A stretch of DNA of 64,000 nucleotides from an uncultured Alphaproteobacteria bacterium (GCA_902595525.1 CACJQJ010000002.1:28640-92639), one strand, 5' to 3'; positions 32,792 to 42,866 are shown, counted from the stretch's first letter. Numbers and translations: made by a program. Notes: a model not told the origin generated them from the letters alone.

Positions 32792-35137
32792 TTATTTATC
32801 AATGACTCTATTAGATTTATAATCACGAATAATATCAGGAGGGTCAAATGCAGTCACAGGTGAAATTTTATCTTTAACTAATTCTACATCGATGAGACAT
32901 GAGTGTGCTATAGGACCTTGACCTAATTTTGAAGTTCCTTTGTCTTTTGTAAGGACATTAGGATTACCATGTTTACAGATAGTTTTTAAATTTTTAGAGT
33001 CCTCAGGGTCGTACCATGCACCTGTACTAATTTGAACAACTCCAGGGCGAATATTATCATTAATGTTTACACCAGCTAAACAGGCACCTCTGTCATTAAA
33101 AAGTTTTACTATATCTCCATCATTTATTCCTCGACTGCTCGCATCAACACTATTCATTTCAATTGGTTCACGATCTTTAATTTTAAAAGATTTACTATAG
33201 CCTCCATGATCCATTTGACTATGTAATTTATTTTTTGGTTGATTTGATATTAAATGTAAAGGATAGTTTTTATTTTTACTTCCAAGCCATTCACAGGGTT
33301 CTAACCAGGTTGGATGACCAGGACAATCTTCATAATTAAAACTATCTACTGTTTTAGAATATATTTCTATTTTTCCACTTGGAGTTGAGAGCGGGAATTT
33401 AGTAGGATCTTCTCTGAAATCTTTTAACATTATTGTATTTTCTTTTGGTGGTGGAACTTTAAACCACCCTATTTTTCTAAACTCCTGATAGCTAGGAAAA
33501 TCAATATTTTTTAATGACTTTGATTTGACTGATGTTTCTTGATAAATCCATTTTTGCCAATCTTCTTCATCTCTTCCTTCAGTAAAAAGATTTTCGACAT
33601 CCATTTTTTTTGCAATTCCTTTAAAAATATCAAAATCACTTTTAGCCTCTTTAAAAGGTTCAACTAATTTTGACATTGAAATTACATAAGGATCTCTTGG
33701 GGTAAGCATTATATCTTGTCTTTCAAGTGGAGTGGTACAAGGTAAGATAATATCTGAATATTTAGCTAAAGAATTCCAGCACCATTCATTAGAAATGATA
33801 GTTTCAGGTTTTTGCCAAGCTAGCAAAAGTTTATTAATATCTTGATGATGATGAAATGGATTTCCACCTGCCCAATAAATTAATTTAATATCAGGATATT
33901 CATACTCCTTGCCATCAAAATGAAAAGTTTCACCAGGATTTAAAAGTAAATCACTAATCCTTGCAACTGGGATAAAATTATCAATTTTATTGTCAGATTG
34001 TGGAAAAGCAGCGCCAGGAATAATAGAAAACTGCCCACCAATGTGATTTGTTGCACTATAACCAAATCCAAAACCACCACCTGGTAAACCTATTTGACCC
34101 AACATTGATGCCAACATAATTGCTGCCCAAAAAGGCTGTTCACCATGATCTTGGCGAGTTAAAGACCAACTAACAGATATCATAGTTCGCTTTGAGGACA
34201 TGTCTCTTGCCAAAGAAATAATTTCATCTGATGAGATTTCACTTATTTCTGAAGCCCAATTAGCATCTTTTACAACTCCATCTAAATCTCCTAAAAGATA
34301 TGGTAAAAAAATATCAAAACCTTCTGTGTATTTTTTAATAAATATTTCACTATATAAATTTTCTTTGTATAGAGTGTGTGCTATACCTAGCATAATTGCT
34401 ACATCAGTATTAGGTCTTAAAGGTAACCACTTTCCTTTAACCTCATCTAACAAGTCACTTTTTAATGGACTCAAATTTACAAATCTTATGCCAGCTTTAG
34501 CGGAACTAATAAGTTTTTCTTTTTGATTATGACTTCCAGTACCACCTTGGGCTATTTGACCATTTTTTAAAGGAACTCCTCCAAAACATACAAATAGTTC
34601 TGTGTTTTCTTCGATTGATTCCCAACTAGTGCAAGTATCAAGATAAGCTCTATAACTTCCAAGTATATGGGGAACCATTGCTTCTGCTGCTGCAAAACTA
34701 TAAGTAAACTTTGATCTTGTGTAGCCACCAATGCAATTTAAAAAACGATGTAGTTGACTTTGAGCATGATGAAATCTTCCAGCACTAGCCCAGCCATAAG
34801 ATCCACCAAATATTGAGGAATTACCAAAGTTTTCTCTTACTCTATTTAATTCTTTGGCCACTATATTTTCAGCTTCATCCCAAGATACAGCTACAAAAGG
34901 ATCAATCCCTCTTAAGTTATTGTTTGTTCCTGGTCCATTATCGATCCAACTTTTTCTTATCATAGGTTTATCAATTCGCGTTTTATTATTGTGAATGTCT
35001 ACAATACCTGGACCTATTGGTGATGGATCTTTATCATTTTCCCATCCAATTAATTCTGTAACTTTCCCATTATTTACTTTTGCTCTATAAGTCCCCCAAT
35101 GCGAACTAGTTAAGGGAAGATCTTTCTTAAAACCCAT
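32792..35137 (-). CDS. DMSO-reductase-family molybdoenzyme, BisC-like, cytosolic
   Basis: A 781-aa Mo-bis(MGD) oxidoreductase resembling biotin/methionine sulfoxide reductase and the TMAO/DMSO reductases. The N-terminal LTSSHWGTY and GPGIVDIHN segments fit that clade, and the predicted Mo ligand is S118 in YGWASAGR. There is no twin-arginine or other signal peptide and no N-terminal Fe-S cysteine cluster, so it should act in the cytosol as a single subunit. The start overlaps the permease stop by one base. Likely reaction: reduction of an S- or N-oxide, but a hydroxylation or dehydrogenation is not excluded. Confidence 0.88.
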   Translation of the reverse strand: MGFKKDLPLTSSHWGTYRAKVNNGKVTELIGWENDKDPSPIGPGIVDIHNNKTRIDKPMIRKSWIDNGPGTNNNLRGIDPFVAVSWDEAENIVAKELNRVRENFGNSSIFGGSYGWASAGRFHHAQSQLHRFLNCIGGYTRSKFTYSFAAAEAMVPHILGSYRAYLDTCTSWESIEENTELFVCFGGVPLKNGQIAQGGTGSHNQKEKLISSAKAGIRFVNLSPLKSDLLDEVKGKWLPLRPNTDVAIMLGIAHTLYKENLYSEIFIKKYTEGFDIFLPYLLGDLDGVVKDANWASEISEISSDEIISLARDMSSKRTMISVSWSLTRQDHGEQPFWAAIMLASMLGQIGLPGGGFGFGYSATNHIGGQFSIIPGAAFPQSDNKIDNFIPVARISDLLLNPGETFHFDGKEYEYPDIKLIYWAGGNPFHHHQDINKLLLAWQKPETIISNEWCWNSLAKYSDIILPCTTPLERQDIMLTPRDPYVISMSKLVEPFKEAKSDFDIFKGIAKKMDVENLFTEGRDEEDWQKWIYQETSVKSKSLKNIDFPSYQEFRKIGWFKVPPPKENTIMLKDFREDPTKFPLSTPSGKIEIYSKTVDSFNYEDCPGHPTWLEPCEWLGSKNKNYPLHLISNQPKNKLHSQMDHGGYSKSFKIKDREPIEMNSVDASSRGINDGDIVKLFNDRGACLAGVNINDNIRPGVVQISTGAWYDPEDSKNLKTICKHGNPNVLTKDKGTSKLGQGPIAHSCLIDVELVKDKISPVTAFDPPDIIRDYKSNRVIDK

Positions 35138-37260
35138 TAGGATTTATCTAATCCAAGGGCTTGTCTTTGCTTCTTAGTCCAGGCGTGGGTTATCCTGTCT
35201 ATGATGATAGCAAGAAGAACGATAGCCAAACCGGCTGATAGACCTCTACCTGTATCTGATCTTTGAAGTGCATTAAATACTTGGAGTCCTAGACCTTTTC
35301 CTCCAATCAATGGTGTAACAATTTGCATTGCAAAAGCCATAATTACAGTTTGATTAAAACCCATTACGAGACTGGGTACAGCTAATGGAAATTTTACTTT
35401 ATTTAAAGTTTGAATTCCTGTTCCTCCAAAAGATTTAGATACCTCTGAATAGCTTCCTGACACTTGTGACAAACCAAGAGCTGTTAATCTTATTATTGGT
35501 GGTACAGAATATATAACAGTTGCAATAACTGCGGATACTATATTTCCACCAAAAAACATTAAAACAGGAATTAAATAGCAAAAATAAGGCAAAGTTTGCA
35601 TTGCATCTAAAACAACATTTTGGATATCTCTGTACCATTTATTGTAGGATGCTATTACTCCAAGTGGTACACCTATAACAAAGCAAATTAAAACTGAAAC
35701 CAATACTGAAGATAACGTGATCATTGAATGCACCCACATACCTGTAGCTCCAATAAAGGCTAATAATATCGCAGTAATTGTGGCAAACTTTATTCCTACA
35801 GTCACATATCCAATAAGTATGAAAACAATCATTGTATACCACCAAGGTATCTGAGTTAGAAATAAATTTAATGGATTTAGTAAATACAAGTATACAAAAT
35901 ACTTCATACCTTTCGCAAATGATATAAAACCAGGATCAAGAGTCATTGCCTTAACAGTATCTTCTATTGGTTTTTGGATATCAATTGTCCATGTTTCTGG
36001 GAAAGTTCCTATACTATAAATGTATGCATCAAAAATAAAAATGAATATGAAAATTAAAAATGATGAGAATAAAAAATATCGTTGATTTATAAAATTTTTA
36101 ATTGAATTATTATTAGATTTATTAAAAAGAGAAATTAAGCTAGCAAACATATTAGCAAAGACATTAATAATAGTTCTAAAAAATATATTTATTAGCTTTA
36201 CAGATATTCTCAAGGGTAATTCAATTAAGTTTGCGATGGGGTTTCTGTGTAAATTTTGCGGTAATAAATAAAATTTTTTTACATCATCTGGTAAGGTTTC
36301 TTTTTCTTTACTAATAGCACTACTTATTCTGTCAAACATTATTGCCATAAATAAAATACACAAGCCCCCTTCCATTGCCCAACCAACATCTAATTTTCTA
36401 ATTGCTTGCCATACTTGACCGCCTAAACCTTCAGCACCAATAAAAGTTGCAAGAACAACTAAAGCTAATGCCATCATAATTGTTTGATTAACACCCATCA
36501 TAATACTTGGTAAGGCCATTGGAATTTTAATTTTAAATAAAAGCTGAAATTTATTAGATCCAAAAGACTCAGCTGACTCTATTGTTTCTTTAGATACTTG
36601 TCTTATTCCTAAATTTGTTAACCTAATAATTGGAGGCATAGCATAAATTAATGTAGCAAGTATTGCTGGAGCACCACCAATTCCAAAAAAGAACATAGCG
36701 GGGAATAAATATACAAAGGCAGGCATTACTTGCATGGTGTCTAAAATAGGTTTTAGAAAATTTTCAAATCTATCACTTTGAGAACTGAGTATTCCTAGGA
36801 CAACTCCAAAAATTACAGATAAAATTACTGATAAGCCCATTAATGCTAATGTTTGCATTGAGACTTCCCACATATCCACAGCTCCCCAAAAATAAACTGT
36901 AAACATACAAAATAGGGCTAGTTTTATACCTCCATATGCTAGAGCTGGAAGAGCCATTAAAGACATTATTAAAATCCATGGAGACTCAACAAAGAAATTT
37001 TCCAAGGCCATGTAACCAGCTTGTAAAAAAGATGCAAATAATCTCGTTATCCATCTATAGTTATCTTTTAAATAATCCTCTCCGGCATTTATCCATGCAG
37101 TAAATTTAAATTCATCAGTAATAGATTTAGGAAATACTGTAGGGTCTTCATTAATAATCGACAGATAATATGCTACAGCCCCAATAATAAAAATACTTAT
37201 GTAAAATATTATATTTTTATTAAATTTATTTTTAATAGCTATGTTTTGATCTAAAGACAT
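35137..37260 (-). CDS. double-length glycine betaine/TMAO-type ABC permease (ProW fusion)
   Basis: A 707-aa inner-membrane protein made of two ProW-like permease domains, roughly residues 120-325 and 500-695, joined by a hydrophobic linker that resembles the N-terminal extension of ProW. Both halves repeat the same blocks: MQ-[VT]-[ML]-P-x-[FY] with a following FFG, IY-[AS]-[MV]-PPIIRLT, and the EAA-like loop ending in [KM]-[VI]-K-[FI]-P-[ML]-A-[VL]-PS. Such fused permeases occur in betaine/TMAO importers of marine alphaproteobacteria. First gene of a coupled operon with the molybdoenzyme, GcvT-like enzyme and SDR. Confidence 0.9.
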   Translation of the reverse strand: MSLDQNIAIKNKFNKNIIFYISIFIIGAVAYYLSIINEDPTVFPKSITDEFKFTAWINAGEDYLKDNYRWITRLFASFLQAGYMALENFFVESPWILIMSLMALPALAYGGIKLALFCMFTVYFWGAVDMWEVSMQTLALMGLSVILSVIFGVVLGILSSQSDRFENFLKPILDTMQVMPAFVYLFPAMFFFGIGGAPAILATLIYAMPPIIRLTNLGIRQVSKETIESAESFGSNKFQLLFKIKIPMALPSIMMGVNQTIMMALALVVLATFIGAEGLGGQVWQAIRKLDVGWAMEGGLCILFMAIMFDRISSAISKEKETLPDDVKKFYLLPQNLHRNPIANLIELPLRISVKLINIFFRTIINVFANMFASLISLFNKSNNNSIKNFINQRYFLFSSFLIFIFIFIFDAYIYSIGTFPETWTIDIQKPIEDTVKAMTLDPGFISFAKGMKYFVYLYLLNPLNLFLTQIPWWYTMIVFILIGYVTVGIKFATITAILLAFIGATGMWVHSMITLSSVLVSVLICFVIGVPLGVIASYNKWYRDIQNVVLDAMQTLPYFCYLIPVLMFFGGNIVSAVIATVIYSVPPIIRLTALGLSQVSGSYSEVSKSFGGTGIQTLNKVKFPLAVPSLVMGFNQTVIMAFAMQIVTPLIGGKGLGLQVFNALQRSDTGRGLSAGLAIVLLAIIIDRITHAWTKKQRQALGLDKS

Positions 37261-37309
37261 ATTAAATTATATTTAATCAACTATATAAGAATTTATAAAA
37301 ATAATTTTA

Positions 37310-37338
37310 TTTTAATAGTATTAATTCACAATTATAAT
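37310..37338 (+). promoter_or_regulatory. candidate promoter of the ProV-like gene
   Basis: A perfect TATAAT at 37333-37338 lies 19 bases before the ATG; the hexamer at 37310-37315 (TTTTAA) is a weak -35 at 17-base spacing. The opposite strand of this 97-base divergent gap should hold the promoter for the permease operon, but it is too AT-rich to single one out. Confidence 0.4.
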
Positions 37339-37357
37339 AGCTTTAAACCTGAATAAT

Positions 37358-38392
37358 ATGGATAAAATTATTTGCTCAAATATATGGAAAATTTTTGGCA
37401 ATGATGAAAAAAGAATTTTAGACAATTTAGATCCAAATTTAAGTAGAGACGAAGTCCAAGAAAAAACTGGACATGTAGTAGCTGTAAAAGATGTCAGCTT
37501 TTCCATTCAAAAAGGTGAAACCTTTGTTGTAATGGGATTATCAGGTAGTGGAAAATCAACTTTAGTAAGATGTTTAACTAGATTAATTGAACCTACATCT
37601 GGATCGGTAATTATTGATGATACTGACATTACAAAAATAAGTAGAAATAGCCTTCTTGATCTTAGAAGAAATAAAATGAGTATGGTATTTCAACACTTTG
37701 GTCTTTTTCCACATCGGACAGTTCTTGAAAATATTTCTTATGGTTTAGAAATTAGGGGAGAAAAAAAACAAGAAAGATTAGACAAGGCTACAGAGTCTTT
37801 AAATCTTGTTGGTTTAAAAGGTTGGCATAATAATTATCCAAGAGAACTCTCGGGAGGAATGCAACAAAGAGTTGGTTTAGCACGAGCGATGGCAGTTGAA
37901 CCTGAAATCTTAATATTTGATGAGCCATTTTCTGCTTTAGACCCATTAATTAGACGAGAAATGCAAGACGAGCTATTAGACATTCAAAAAAAATTGCAAC
38001 GCACTATGGTATTTATTACTCATGATTTTTTAGAGGCAATAAAAATGGGCGATCATATTGCTATCATGAAAGATGGAGAGATTTCTCAAGTTGGAACACC
38101 TGAAGAAATTGTGGCAAATCCAGTTGACAAATACGTTAAAGATTTTTGTGAGGATGTTCCAAAATATAAAGTATTAAGTGCTGGAAAAGTTATGCGTAAG
38201 GAATGTTCTGATGAGTCAAAGAAATTATTTTCAGATAAAACTAAATGCATAGATGAAAATGCTAAAATTGAAACATTAATTGACCAGATATGTGAGGATG
38301 ATACAGCCTACCCTATAATAAATGCGCAATCTGGTGAGTTAGTTGGAGAAATTGATCGAACCATAGTCATGAAGTCTATGAAATCTAAATGA
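37358..38392 (+). CDS. glycine betaine/TMAO-type ABC ATPase (ProV-like)
   Basis: Cytosolic ATPase of the quaternary-amine importer, 344 aa. Walker A GLSGSGKST at 60-68, signature LSGGMQQRVGLARA near 164-177, Walker B ILIFDEPFSALD near 184-195, H-loop ITHDF. The family-specific N-terminal segment (IWKIFGND and the EKTGHVVAVKDV block) is present. The C-terminal 90 residues look like a reduced CBS-type regulatory region. Transcribed away from the permease operon across 97 bases, so the transporter subunits come from three transcription units. Confidence 0.92.
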   Translation: MDKIICSNIWKIFGNDEKRILDNLDPNLSRDEVQEKTGHVVAVKDVSFSIQKGETFVVMGLSGSGKSTLVRCLTRLIEPTSGSVIIDDTDITKISRNSLLDLRRNKMSMVFQHFGLFPHRTVLENISYGLEIRGEKKQERLDKATESLNLVGLKGWHNNYPRELSGGMQQRVGLARAMAVEPEILIFDEPFSALDPLIRREMQDELLDIQKKLQRTMVFITHDFLEAIKMGDHIAIMKDGEISQVGTPEEIVANPVDKYVKDFCEDVPKYKVLSAGKVMRKECSDESKKLFSDKTKCIDENAKIETLIDQICEDDTAYPIINAQSGELVGEIDRTIVMKSMKSK

Positions 38393-38405
38393 TAGAAACA
38401 TTTAG
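38385..38405. terminator. possible bidirectional hairpin at convergent gene ends
   Basis: CTAAATG and CATTTAG form a 7-bp stem with a 7-base loop. It spans the stop codon of the ProV-like gene and the 9-base gap before the convergent EamA gene. AT-rich and short, so only a weak candidate; it is the only inverted repeat I noticed at a convergent junction in this window. Confidence 0.3.
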
Positions 38406-39313
38406 TTTGGTTTATTAATTTTCTTATTTTTGTCTCTCCAAATAATAATCATTCCAGCGAAAACTATTAATAAAACTCCAGGGAAAAGTTGATCAAAAGG
38501 TGCTTCATCAAAAAATATCCATGCTAGAAGAAAAGATGAGGGTATTGCTAAATATTCAAAAACTGCGATTTTACTAGCTGCTATTAACCTATAAGAGTAA
38601 ATAAATAGAATTGCTGCTGTTCCTCCAAAAATACCAATTAATGATAAAATTAAAAAGTCAGTATTGCTCTCAATATATGTATGACCAGTTGTAAAAAAAA
38701 TAAATATTAATGAACCAAGAAAAGATGAAAAGAGAGAATAGAATTGAATTTTTCCTGTAGAAAAATTATCTGGTATAAATTTTAGTACTATCACTTGGAC
38801 AGCCCATAAGAAAGCAACTAGTATTGGTAAAATAGAATAATAAGAAAAAATACTGCTATTAGGTTTCATAATCATCACAACTCCAACAAAGCCAATTATA
38901 ACAGCTGACCATCTATATATACCCACTCTATCTCCTAAAAAGAAGATTGATAAAATTACTATAAAAAATGTAGAGGAAAAAGTTAGTGTAGATGCTGTAG
39001 CAAATTCCATATTATTTATTGCAATGTAATACAAGATATTAATAGCCAAAAAACAAGAACCTCTGATAAAACAAAATAAAATAAATTTTTTATTTAAATT
39101 TTTAAAAAGGTCTGAGCTTTCTTTATTATAAATTAGTAAAAGTATTAGGGGGATTATCGCAAAAGTATTTCTAAAAAGAGCTAGTTGAATTGTAGAATAC
39201 TCACCTCCTAAATATTTTACAATCAATCCATGTATATCTATAAATATAACTCCAATAACCATTGCAGAGATTGCAAGAAATGTATTTTTTTGATTATAAA
39301 TAAAATTAATCAT
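38402..39313 (-). CDS. EamA/DMT-superfamily transporter
   Basis: A 303-aa inner-membrane protein with ten hydrophobic segments arranged as two EamA repeats of five; the second repeat begins near residue 155. Typical of drug/metabolite exporters or importers with unknown substrate. It is oriented away from the Fe-alcohol dehydrogenase gene (41-base divergent gap) and ends 9 bases from the convergent ATPase gene. A second EamA protein is encoded at 41973-42866. Confidence 0.87.
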   Translation of the reverse strand: MINFIYNQKNTFLAISAMVIGVIFIDIHGLIVKYLGGEYSTIQLALFRNTFAIIPLILLLIYNKESSDLFKNLNKKFILFCFIRGSCFLAINILYYIAINNMEFATASTLTFSSTFFIVILSIFFLGDRVGIYRWSAVIIGFVGVVMIMKPNSSIFSYYSILPILVAFLWAVQVIVLKFIPDNFSTGKIQFYSLFSSFLGSLIFIFFTTGHTYIESNTDFLILSLIGIFGGTAAILFIYSYRLIAASKIAVFEYLAIPSSFLLAWIFFDEAPFDQLFPGVLLIVFAGMIIIWRDKNKKINKPN

Positions 39314-39354
39314 TTCATATCACTATTAACTTGTTATAAACTTTATTATTCTAA

Positions 39355-40545
39355 ATGAAAAACTTTAAACTAAACGAAAAAGATATCCTCTCTAACCAAG
39401 ACTGGACTTTTCCGACAACCACATATTACGGACCAGGAAGATTTAATGAAATTGCAAAATTTTGTGAGGAATTTGATATTAAAAATCCTCTTGTTGTAAC
39501 AGATAGTGGCAGCAAGGATCTTCCTTTTATTAAGAAGTTAATAGCATTATTATCTAAAAATAATATTAAATCAGATTTATTTTATAATATATCGCCTAAC
39601 CCACGAGATGATGAGATATCAAAAGGATGTGACCAGTTTAAAAATGGAAGTCACGACTCAATCATAGCTATTGGTGGTGGGAGTGCTATGGATGGTGGTA
39701 AGTCTATATGTTTAACTGTTAATAGTGAAACCCCATTATGGGATTTTGAGTTTGAGCAACCAGTACCAAAAATAACAAAAGAAAATGCATTTCCAAAAAT
39801 AATAACTGTCCCAACAACTGCAGGAACCGGGGCTGAAACAGAAATAACAGCAATGGTTACACATTTGGAAAAAGGAATGAAATTTTGCATCTGGCATCCT
39901 GATGTAAGACCTATATTCACATTAGTAGATCCAGAGTTAACATTAGAATTACCTCCAAAATTAACAGCGTGGACAGGTGTCGATGCTCTTGTACATAGTA
40001 TCGAGGGATACTGTGTGCCAGGTTTTCATCCACTTTGTGATGGAGCTGCCTTGGAAAGTCTTAATTTAATTTCAAAATCTCTTGTTTTAGCTGTAGAAGA
40101 ACCAAATAATTTGTTGGCAAGAGGTGCAATGATCATAGGATCATATTTGGGAGGAATATCCTTTTTAAAGGGATTAGGTAATGTTCATTCAATATCCCAC
40201 ATGGTTGGAGCAGAATTTAATACTCATCATGGTTTAACGAATGCTATTGTTTTACCACCTGTTCTTCATTTCAATTTACCAGGTATGGATGAAAAAGTTC
40301 AAAGAATGTCAGAAGCCATGCAATTTGAAAATCATACAGTAAATGAATTTACTCAAAATATTGAATTGTTACTTGATAGATTAAATATCCCTAAAAGTTT
40401 AAGTGAAATTGATGTTCCTGAAGACTGTGCTGAAAGGATTGCAAAAAAAGCTATGCAGGATCAAGCCTATGCAACAAATCCAAAAGAAGCATCATTGTTG
40501 CAAATGAAAGACATTGTTACTCAAAGTATAAAACAAGCTCGCTAA
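39355..40545 (+). CDS. iron-containing alcohol dehydrogenase
   Basis: Group III metal-dependent alcohol dehydrogenase, 396 aa, cytosolic. NAD(P) motif GGGSAMDGGK near 107-116, TTAGTGAE near 154-161, and a full metal site D210, H214, H278 and H292 with the FucO spacing. Oxidises a primary alcohol or reduces an aldehyde or ketone; the exact substrate is not apparent. First gene of a plus-strand run with amidase, EamA transporter, homocysteine methyltransferase and an enolase-superfamily enzyme; gap to the next gene is 6 bases. Confidence 0.92.
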   Translation: MKNFKLNEKDILSNQDWTFPTTTYYGPGRFNEIAKFCEEFDIKNPLVVTDSGSKDLPFIKKLIALLSKNNIKSDLFYNISPNPRDDEISKGCDQFKNGSHDSIIAIGGGSAMDGGKSICLTVNSETPLWDFEFEQPVPKITKENAFPKIITVPTTAGTGAETEITAMVTHLEKGMKFCIWHPDVRPIFTLVDPELTLELPPKLTAWTGVDALVHSIEGYCVPGFHPLCDGAALESLNLISKSLVLAVEEPNNLLARGAMIIGSYLGGISFLKGLGNVHSISHMVGAEFNTHHGLTNAIVLPPVLHFNLPGMDEKVQRMSEAMQFENHTVNEFTQNIELLLDRLNIPKSLSEIDVPEDCAERIAKKAMQDQAYATNPKEASLLQMKDIVTQSIKQAR

Positions 40546-40551
40546 GCCTAT

Positions 40552-41967
40552 ATGCTTGAGGATCAATCTGTTGAAGAAATAATAAACAATATAAATCAGC
40601 GACAAATATCTATTAAAGAGGTAATGGAATACTATTTGGATAGAATTGAAAAATTTAATCCAGATTTAAATGCAATAGTTCTTCTCAAGGATAGAGGGGA
40701 TCTTATAAAAGAAGCTATATATAAAGATAATTCAACTCAATCTGAGAAGACTTTATATGGAATTCCCATAGCTATTAAAGATTTAAGTGATGTAGTTGGC
40801 ATAAAAACAACATATGGCTATCCTGGAACAAAAGATTATTTTCCCAAAAAAAATTCATTTTTTGTTGAACGTCTTATTAAAAGCGGAGCTATTATAATTG
40901 GAAAGACTAACACAGCAGAATTAGGTGTTGGTGGACACACAATAAACAGATTGTTTGGCCCAACTTCTAATTATTATGATAATACAAAATCTGCAGCAGG
41001 ATCAAGTGGAGGGGCTAGTACTGCTGTAGCAGCAGGACTAATACCATTTGCAGACGGCACTGATCAAATGGGATCATGCAGAGGACCAGCAGCATATGCA
41101 AATATTTATGGATACAGACCTACACCTGGCTTAATTTCAGTTGATAGAGGGTACCAATTATCAAAAATTCCCATACTCACAACACCTGGTTGTTTAGCAA
41201 AATCACCAAGTGATATGGCATTTTTATTAGATGAAATGATTGGAAGTGACACAAGGGATAACTATTCTTTTGATTTAAAAGAACTTTTTAAAAATCAAAA
41301 AATAAAAGATGAAGATTTAACCAATATCAAAATAGGTTGGTTATCTAATATGAATAATAATTATAAAATTGAAACAAAAATTTTAGATATGTGTGAGTCT
41401 CAACTTAAAAAATTAGAAAACTTGTATGTAAAAATTGAAAGATTAAAACCAGATTTTGATGATGAAGCTCTATGGAATAGTTGGATTACGTTTAGATCAA
41501 AAAGTATTTACGAAGATACTTTAGCAATGAACATAAAAGATATTAATACAATGACTTACCAAGCTATATGGGAGTACAATCACGGAAAAAATATAAAAAA
41601 TGAAGACTTAGATAGAGCTTATAAACAAAAAAAAAGGTGTGAAGAACAAATTGAAAATATTTTTAAAAACTTTGATTTTCTAGCTTTACCCTCTGCACAA
41701 CTATTTCCGTTTGATAAAAATCAACAGTTTCCTGAAAAAATAAATTCTTTTCAGTTAGATACTTACCACCGTTGGTTAGAAATTTTTATATTGTCTAGTC
41801 TTCTTGAATTACCGACATTCACTATCCCTGTCGGATTTGATGAACTTGGTATGCCAATGGGTATGCAGATAATTGGAAAAAGGAAAAGTGATTTACAATT
41901 ATTTGCTTTTGCAAAAAAATATGAGGAAATATTTAACTTTAGTAAGTTTAAACCTCTGTTAGATTAA
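40552..41967 (+). CDS. amidase-signature-family hydrolase
   Basis: Amidase-signature enzyme, 471 aa, that hydrolyses a carboxamide. The catalytic Ser-cisSer-Lys triad is complete: K76 in PIAIKDL, S151 in AGSSGG and nucleophile S175 in GTDQMGSCRGPA (the usual GGS is MGS here). Not GatA, judging by divergence and operon context. Starts 6 bases after the alcohol dehydrogenase and ends 5 bases before the transporter gene. The substrate may be an amide imported by the neighbouring EamA protein. Confidence 0.9.
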   Translation: MLEDQSVEEIINNINQRQISIKEVMEYYLDRIEKFNPDLNAIVLLKDRGDLIKEAIYKDNSTQSEKTLYGIPIAIKDLSDVVGIKTTYGYPGTKDYFPKKNSFFVERLIKSGAIIIGKTNTAELGVGGHTINRLFGPTSNYYDNTKSAAGSSGGASTAVAAGLIPFADGTDQMGSCRGPAAYANIYGYRPTPGLISVDRGYQLSKIPILTTPGCLAKSPSDMAFLLDEMIGSDTRDNYSFDLKELFKNQKIKDEDLTNIKIGWLSNMNNNYKIETKILDMCESQLKKLENLYVKIERLKPDFDDEALWNSWITFRSKSIYEDTLAMNIKDINTMTYQAIWEYNHGKNIKNEDLDRAYKQKKRCEEQIENIFKNFDFLALPSAQLFPFDKNQQFPEKINSFQLDTYHRWLEIFILSSLLELPTFTIPVGFDELGMPMGMQIIGKRKSDLQLFAFAKKYEEIFNFSKFKPLLD

Positions 41968-41972
41968 TAATA

Positions 41973-42866
41973 ATGAGGCACCCTCATCATTATAAAATAG
42001 CAGCTGCCCTTGCTATATCAGCTGGATCATGGGGTATATATTGGTTACCACAAAGAATATTAGAAGACGGTGGTCTTACTGGTGGTTGGGGAACCATTGC
42101 ACAAATGATTATTGGAGTTTTAATTTTATCTCCAATTGCAGTGTGGCGTAAAATTAATGGAAGAACTTTTGGTTTAGAGCTACCAATAACAGGCTTACTT
42201 TGTGGGGGCGGCTTTATTTGTTATGCGTTGAGTTTTCTTTTAACTGATGTAGTTCGAGCATTAATACTTTTTTACATGACACCAATATGGACTACTATTT
42301 TTGAAATTTTATTTTTGAAAAAAAGACCTGGGATAGAAAGAGCTATAACACTTGGTTTAGCTTTAGGGGGGCTATGGGTAGTATTTAGTAAGCAAACGAT
42401 AATCCCTTTACCAGAGAATGCTGGTGATTGGTTAGCTTTTGCTGGAGGGGCATTATTTGCTGGCGGGATGATAAAATTAGAAATCGCAAAGACAGATGGT
42501 GTATTCCCAACAATTTTTTCTTTCTTTTTTTATGGAACTTTATTTAACATTGTCGCTGGCATCTTTTTGAAAGATTATTTAGGACCTATGCCTACAATGG
42601 ACTCTTTCGTTGCAATGTCTTCATTTCTTTTCTTTATATCTGTTTTTTATTTTATACCCACAGGTGTAGTAATATTCTGGTCTCCTAGCAAATTAGGTGC
42701 GGGTTTGTGTTCCATTCTTTTTTTATCAGAAATACTTGTTGGTGTGACCAGTTCTAGTATTTTGACAGATGAGCCTTTTGGCTGGCGTGAAATAATAGGA
42801 AGTTCAATGATTGTGCTTGGTGGAATTTTAGCAGTAGTTCTAGCGCCAAACGCAAAAAAATCATGA
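41973..42866 (+). CDS. EamA/DMT-superfamily transporter
   Basis: A 297-aa protein with about ten membrane segments in two EamA repeats, beginning AISAGSWGIYWLPQR near 15-29 and ending in a VLGGILAVVLAP helix. It overlaps the methyltransferase start by four bases (ATGA), so it is translationally coupled to it and probably moves a substrate or product of this operon. Not closely similar to the other EamA protein in the window. Confidence 0.85.
   Translation: MRHPHHYKIAAALAISAGSWGIYWLPQRILEDGGLTGGWGTIAQMIIGVLILSPIAVWRKINGRTFGLELPITGLLCGGGFICYALSFLLTDVVRALILFYMTPIWTTIFEILFLKKRPGIERAITLGLALGGLWVVFSKQTIIPLPENAGDWLAFAGGALFAGGMIKLEIAKTDGVFPTIFSFFFYGTLFNIVAGIFLKDYLGPMPTMDSFVAMSSFLFFISVFYFIPTGVVIFWSPSKLGAGLCSILFLSEILVGVTSSSILTDEPFGWREIIGSSMIVLGGILAVVLAPNAKKS

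Noticed and set aside
34200..34526. Open frame of 108 codons antisense to the molybdoenzyme gene
   Set aside because: No ribosome binding site and no domain; the opposite strand encodes a clear family member over the same bases. Other long antisense frames (e.g. 39651-39920, 54985-55272, 62861-63136) were dropped for the same reason.
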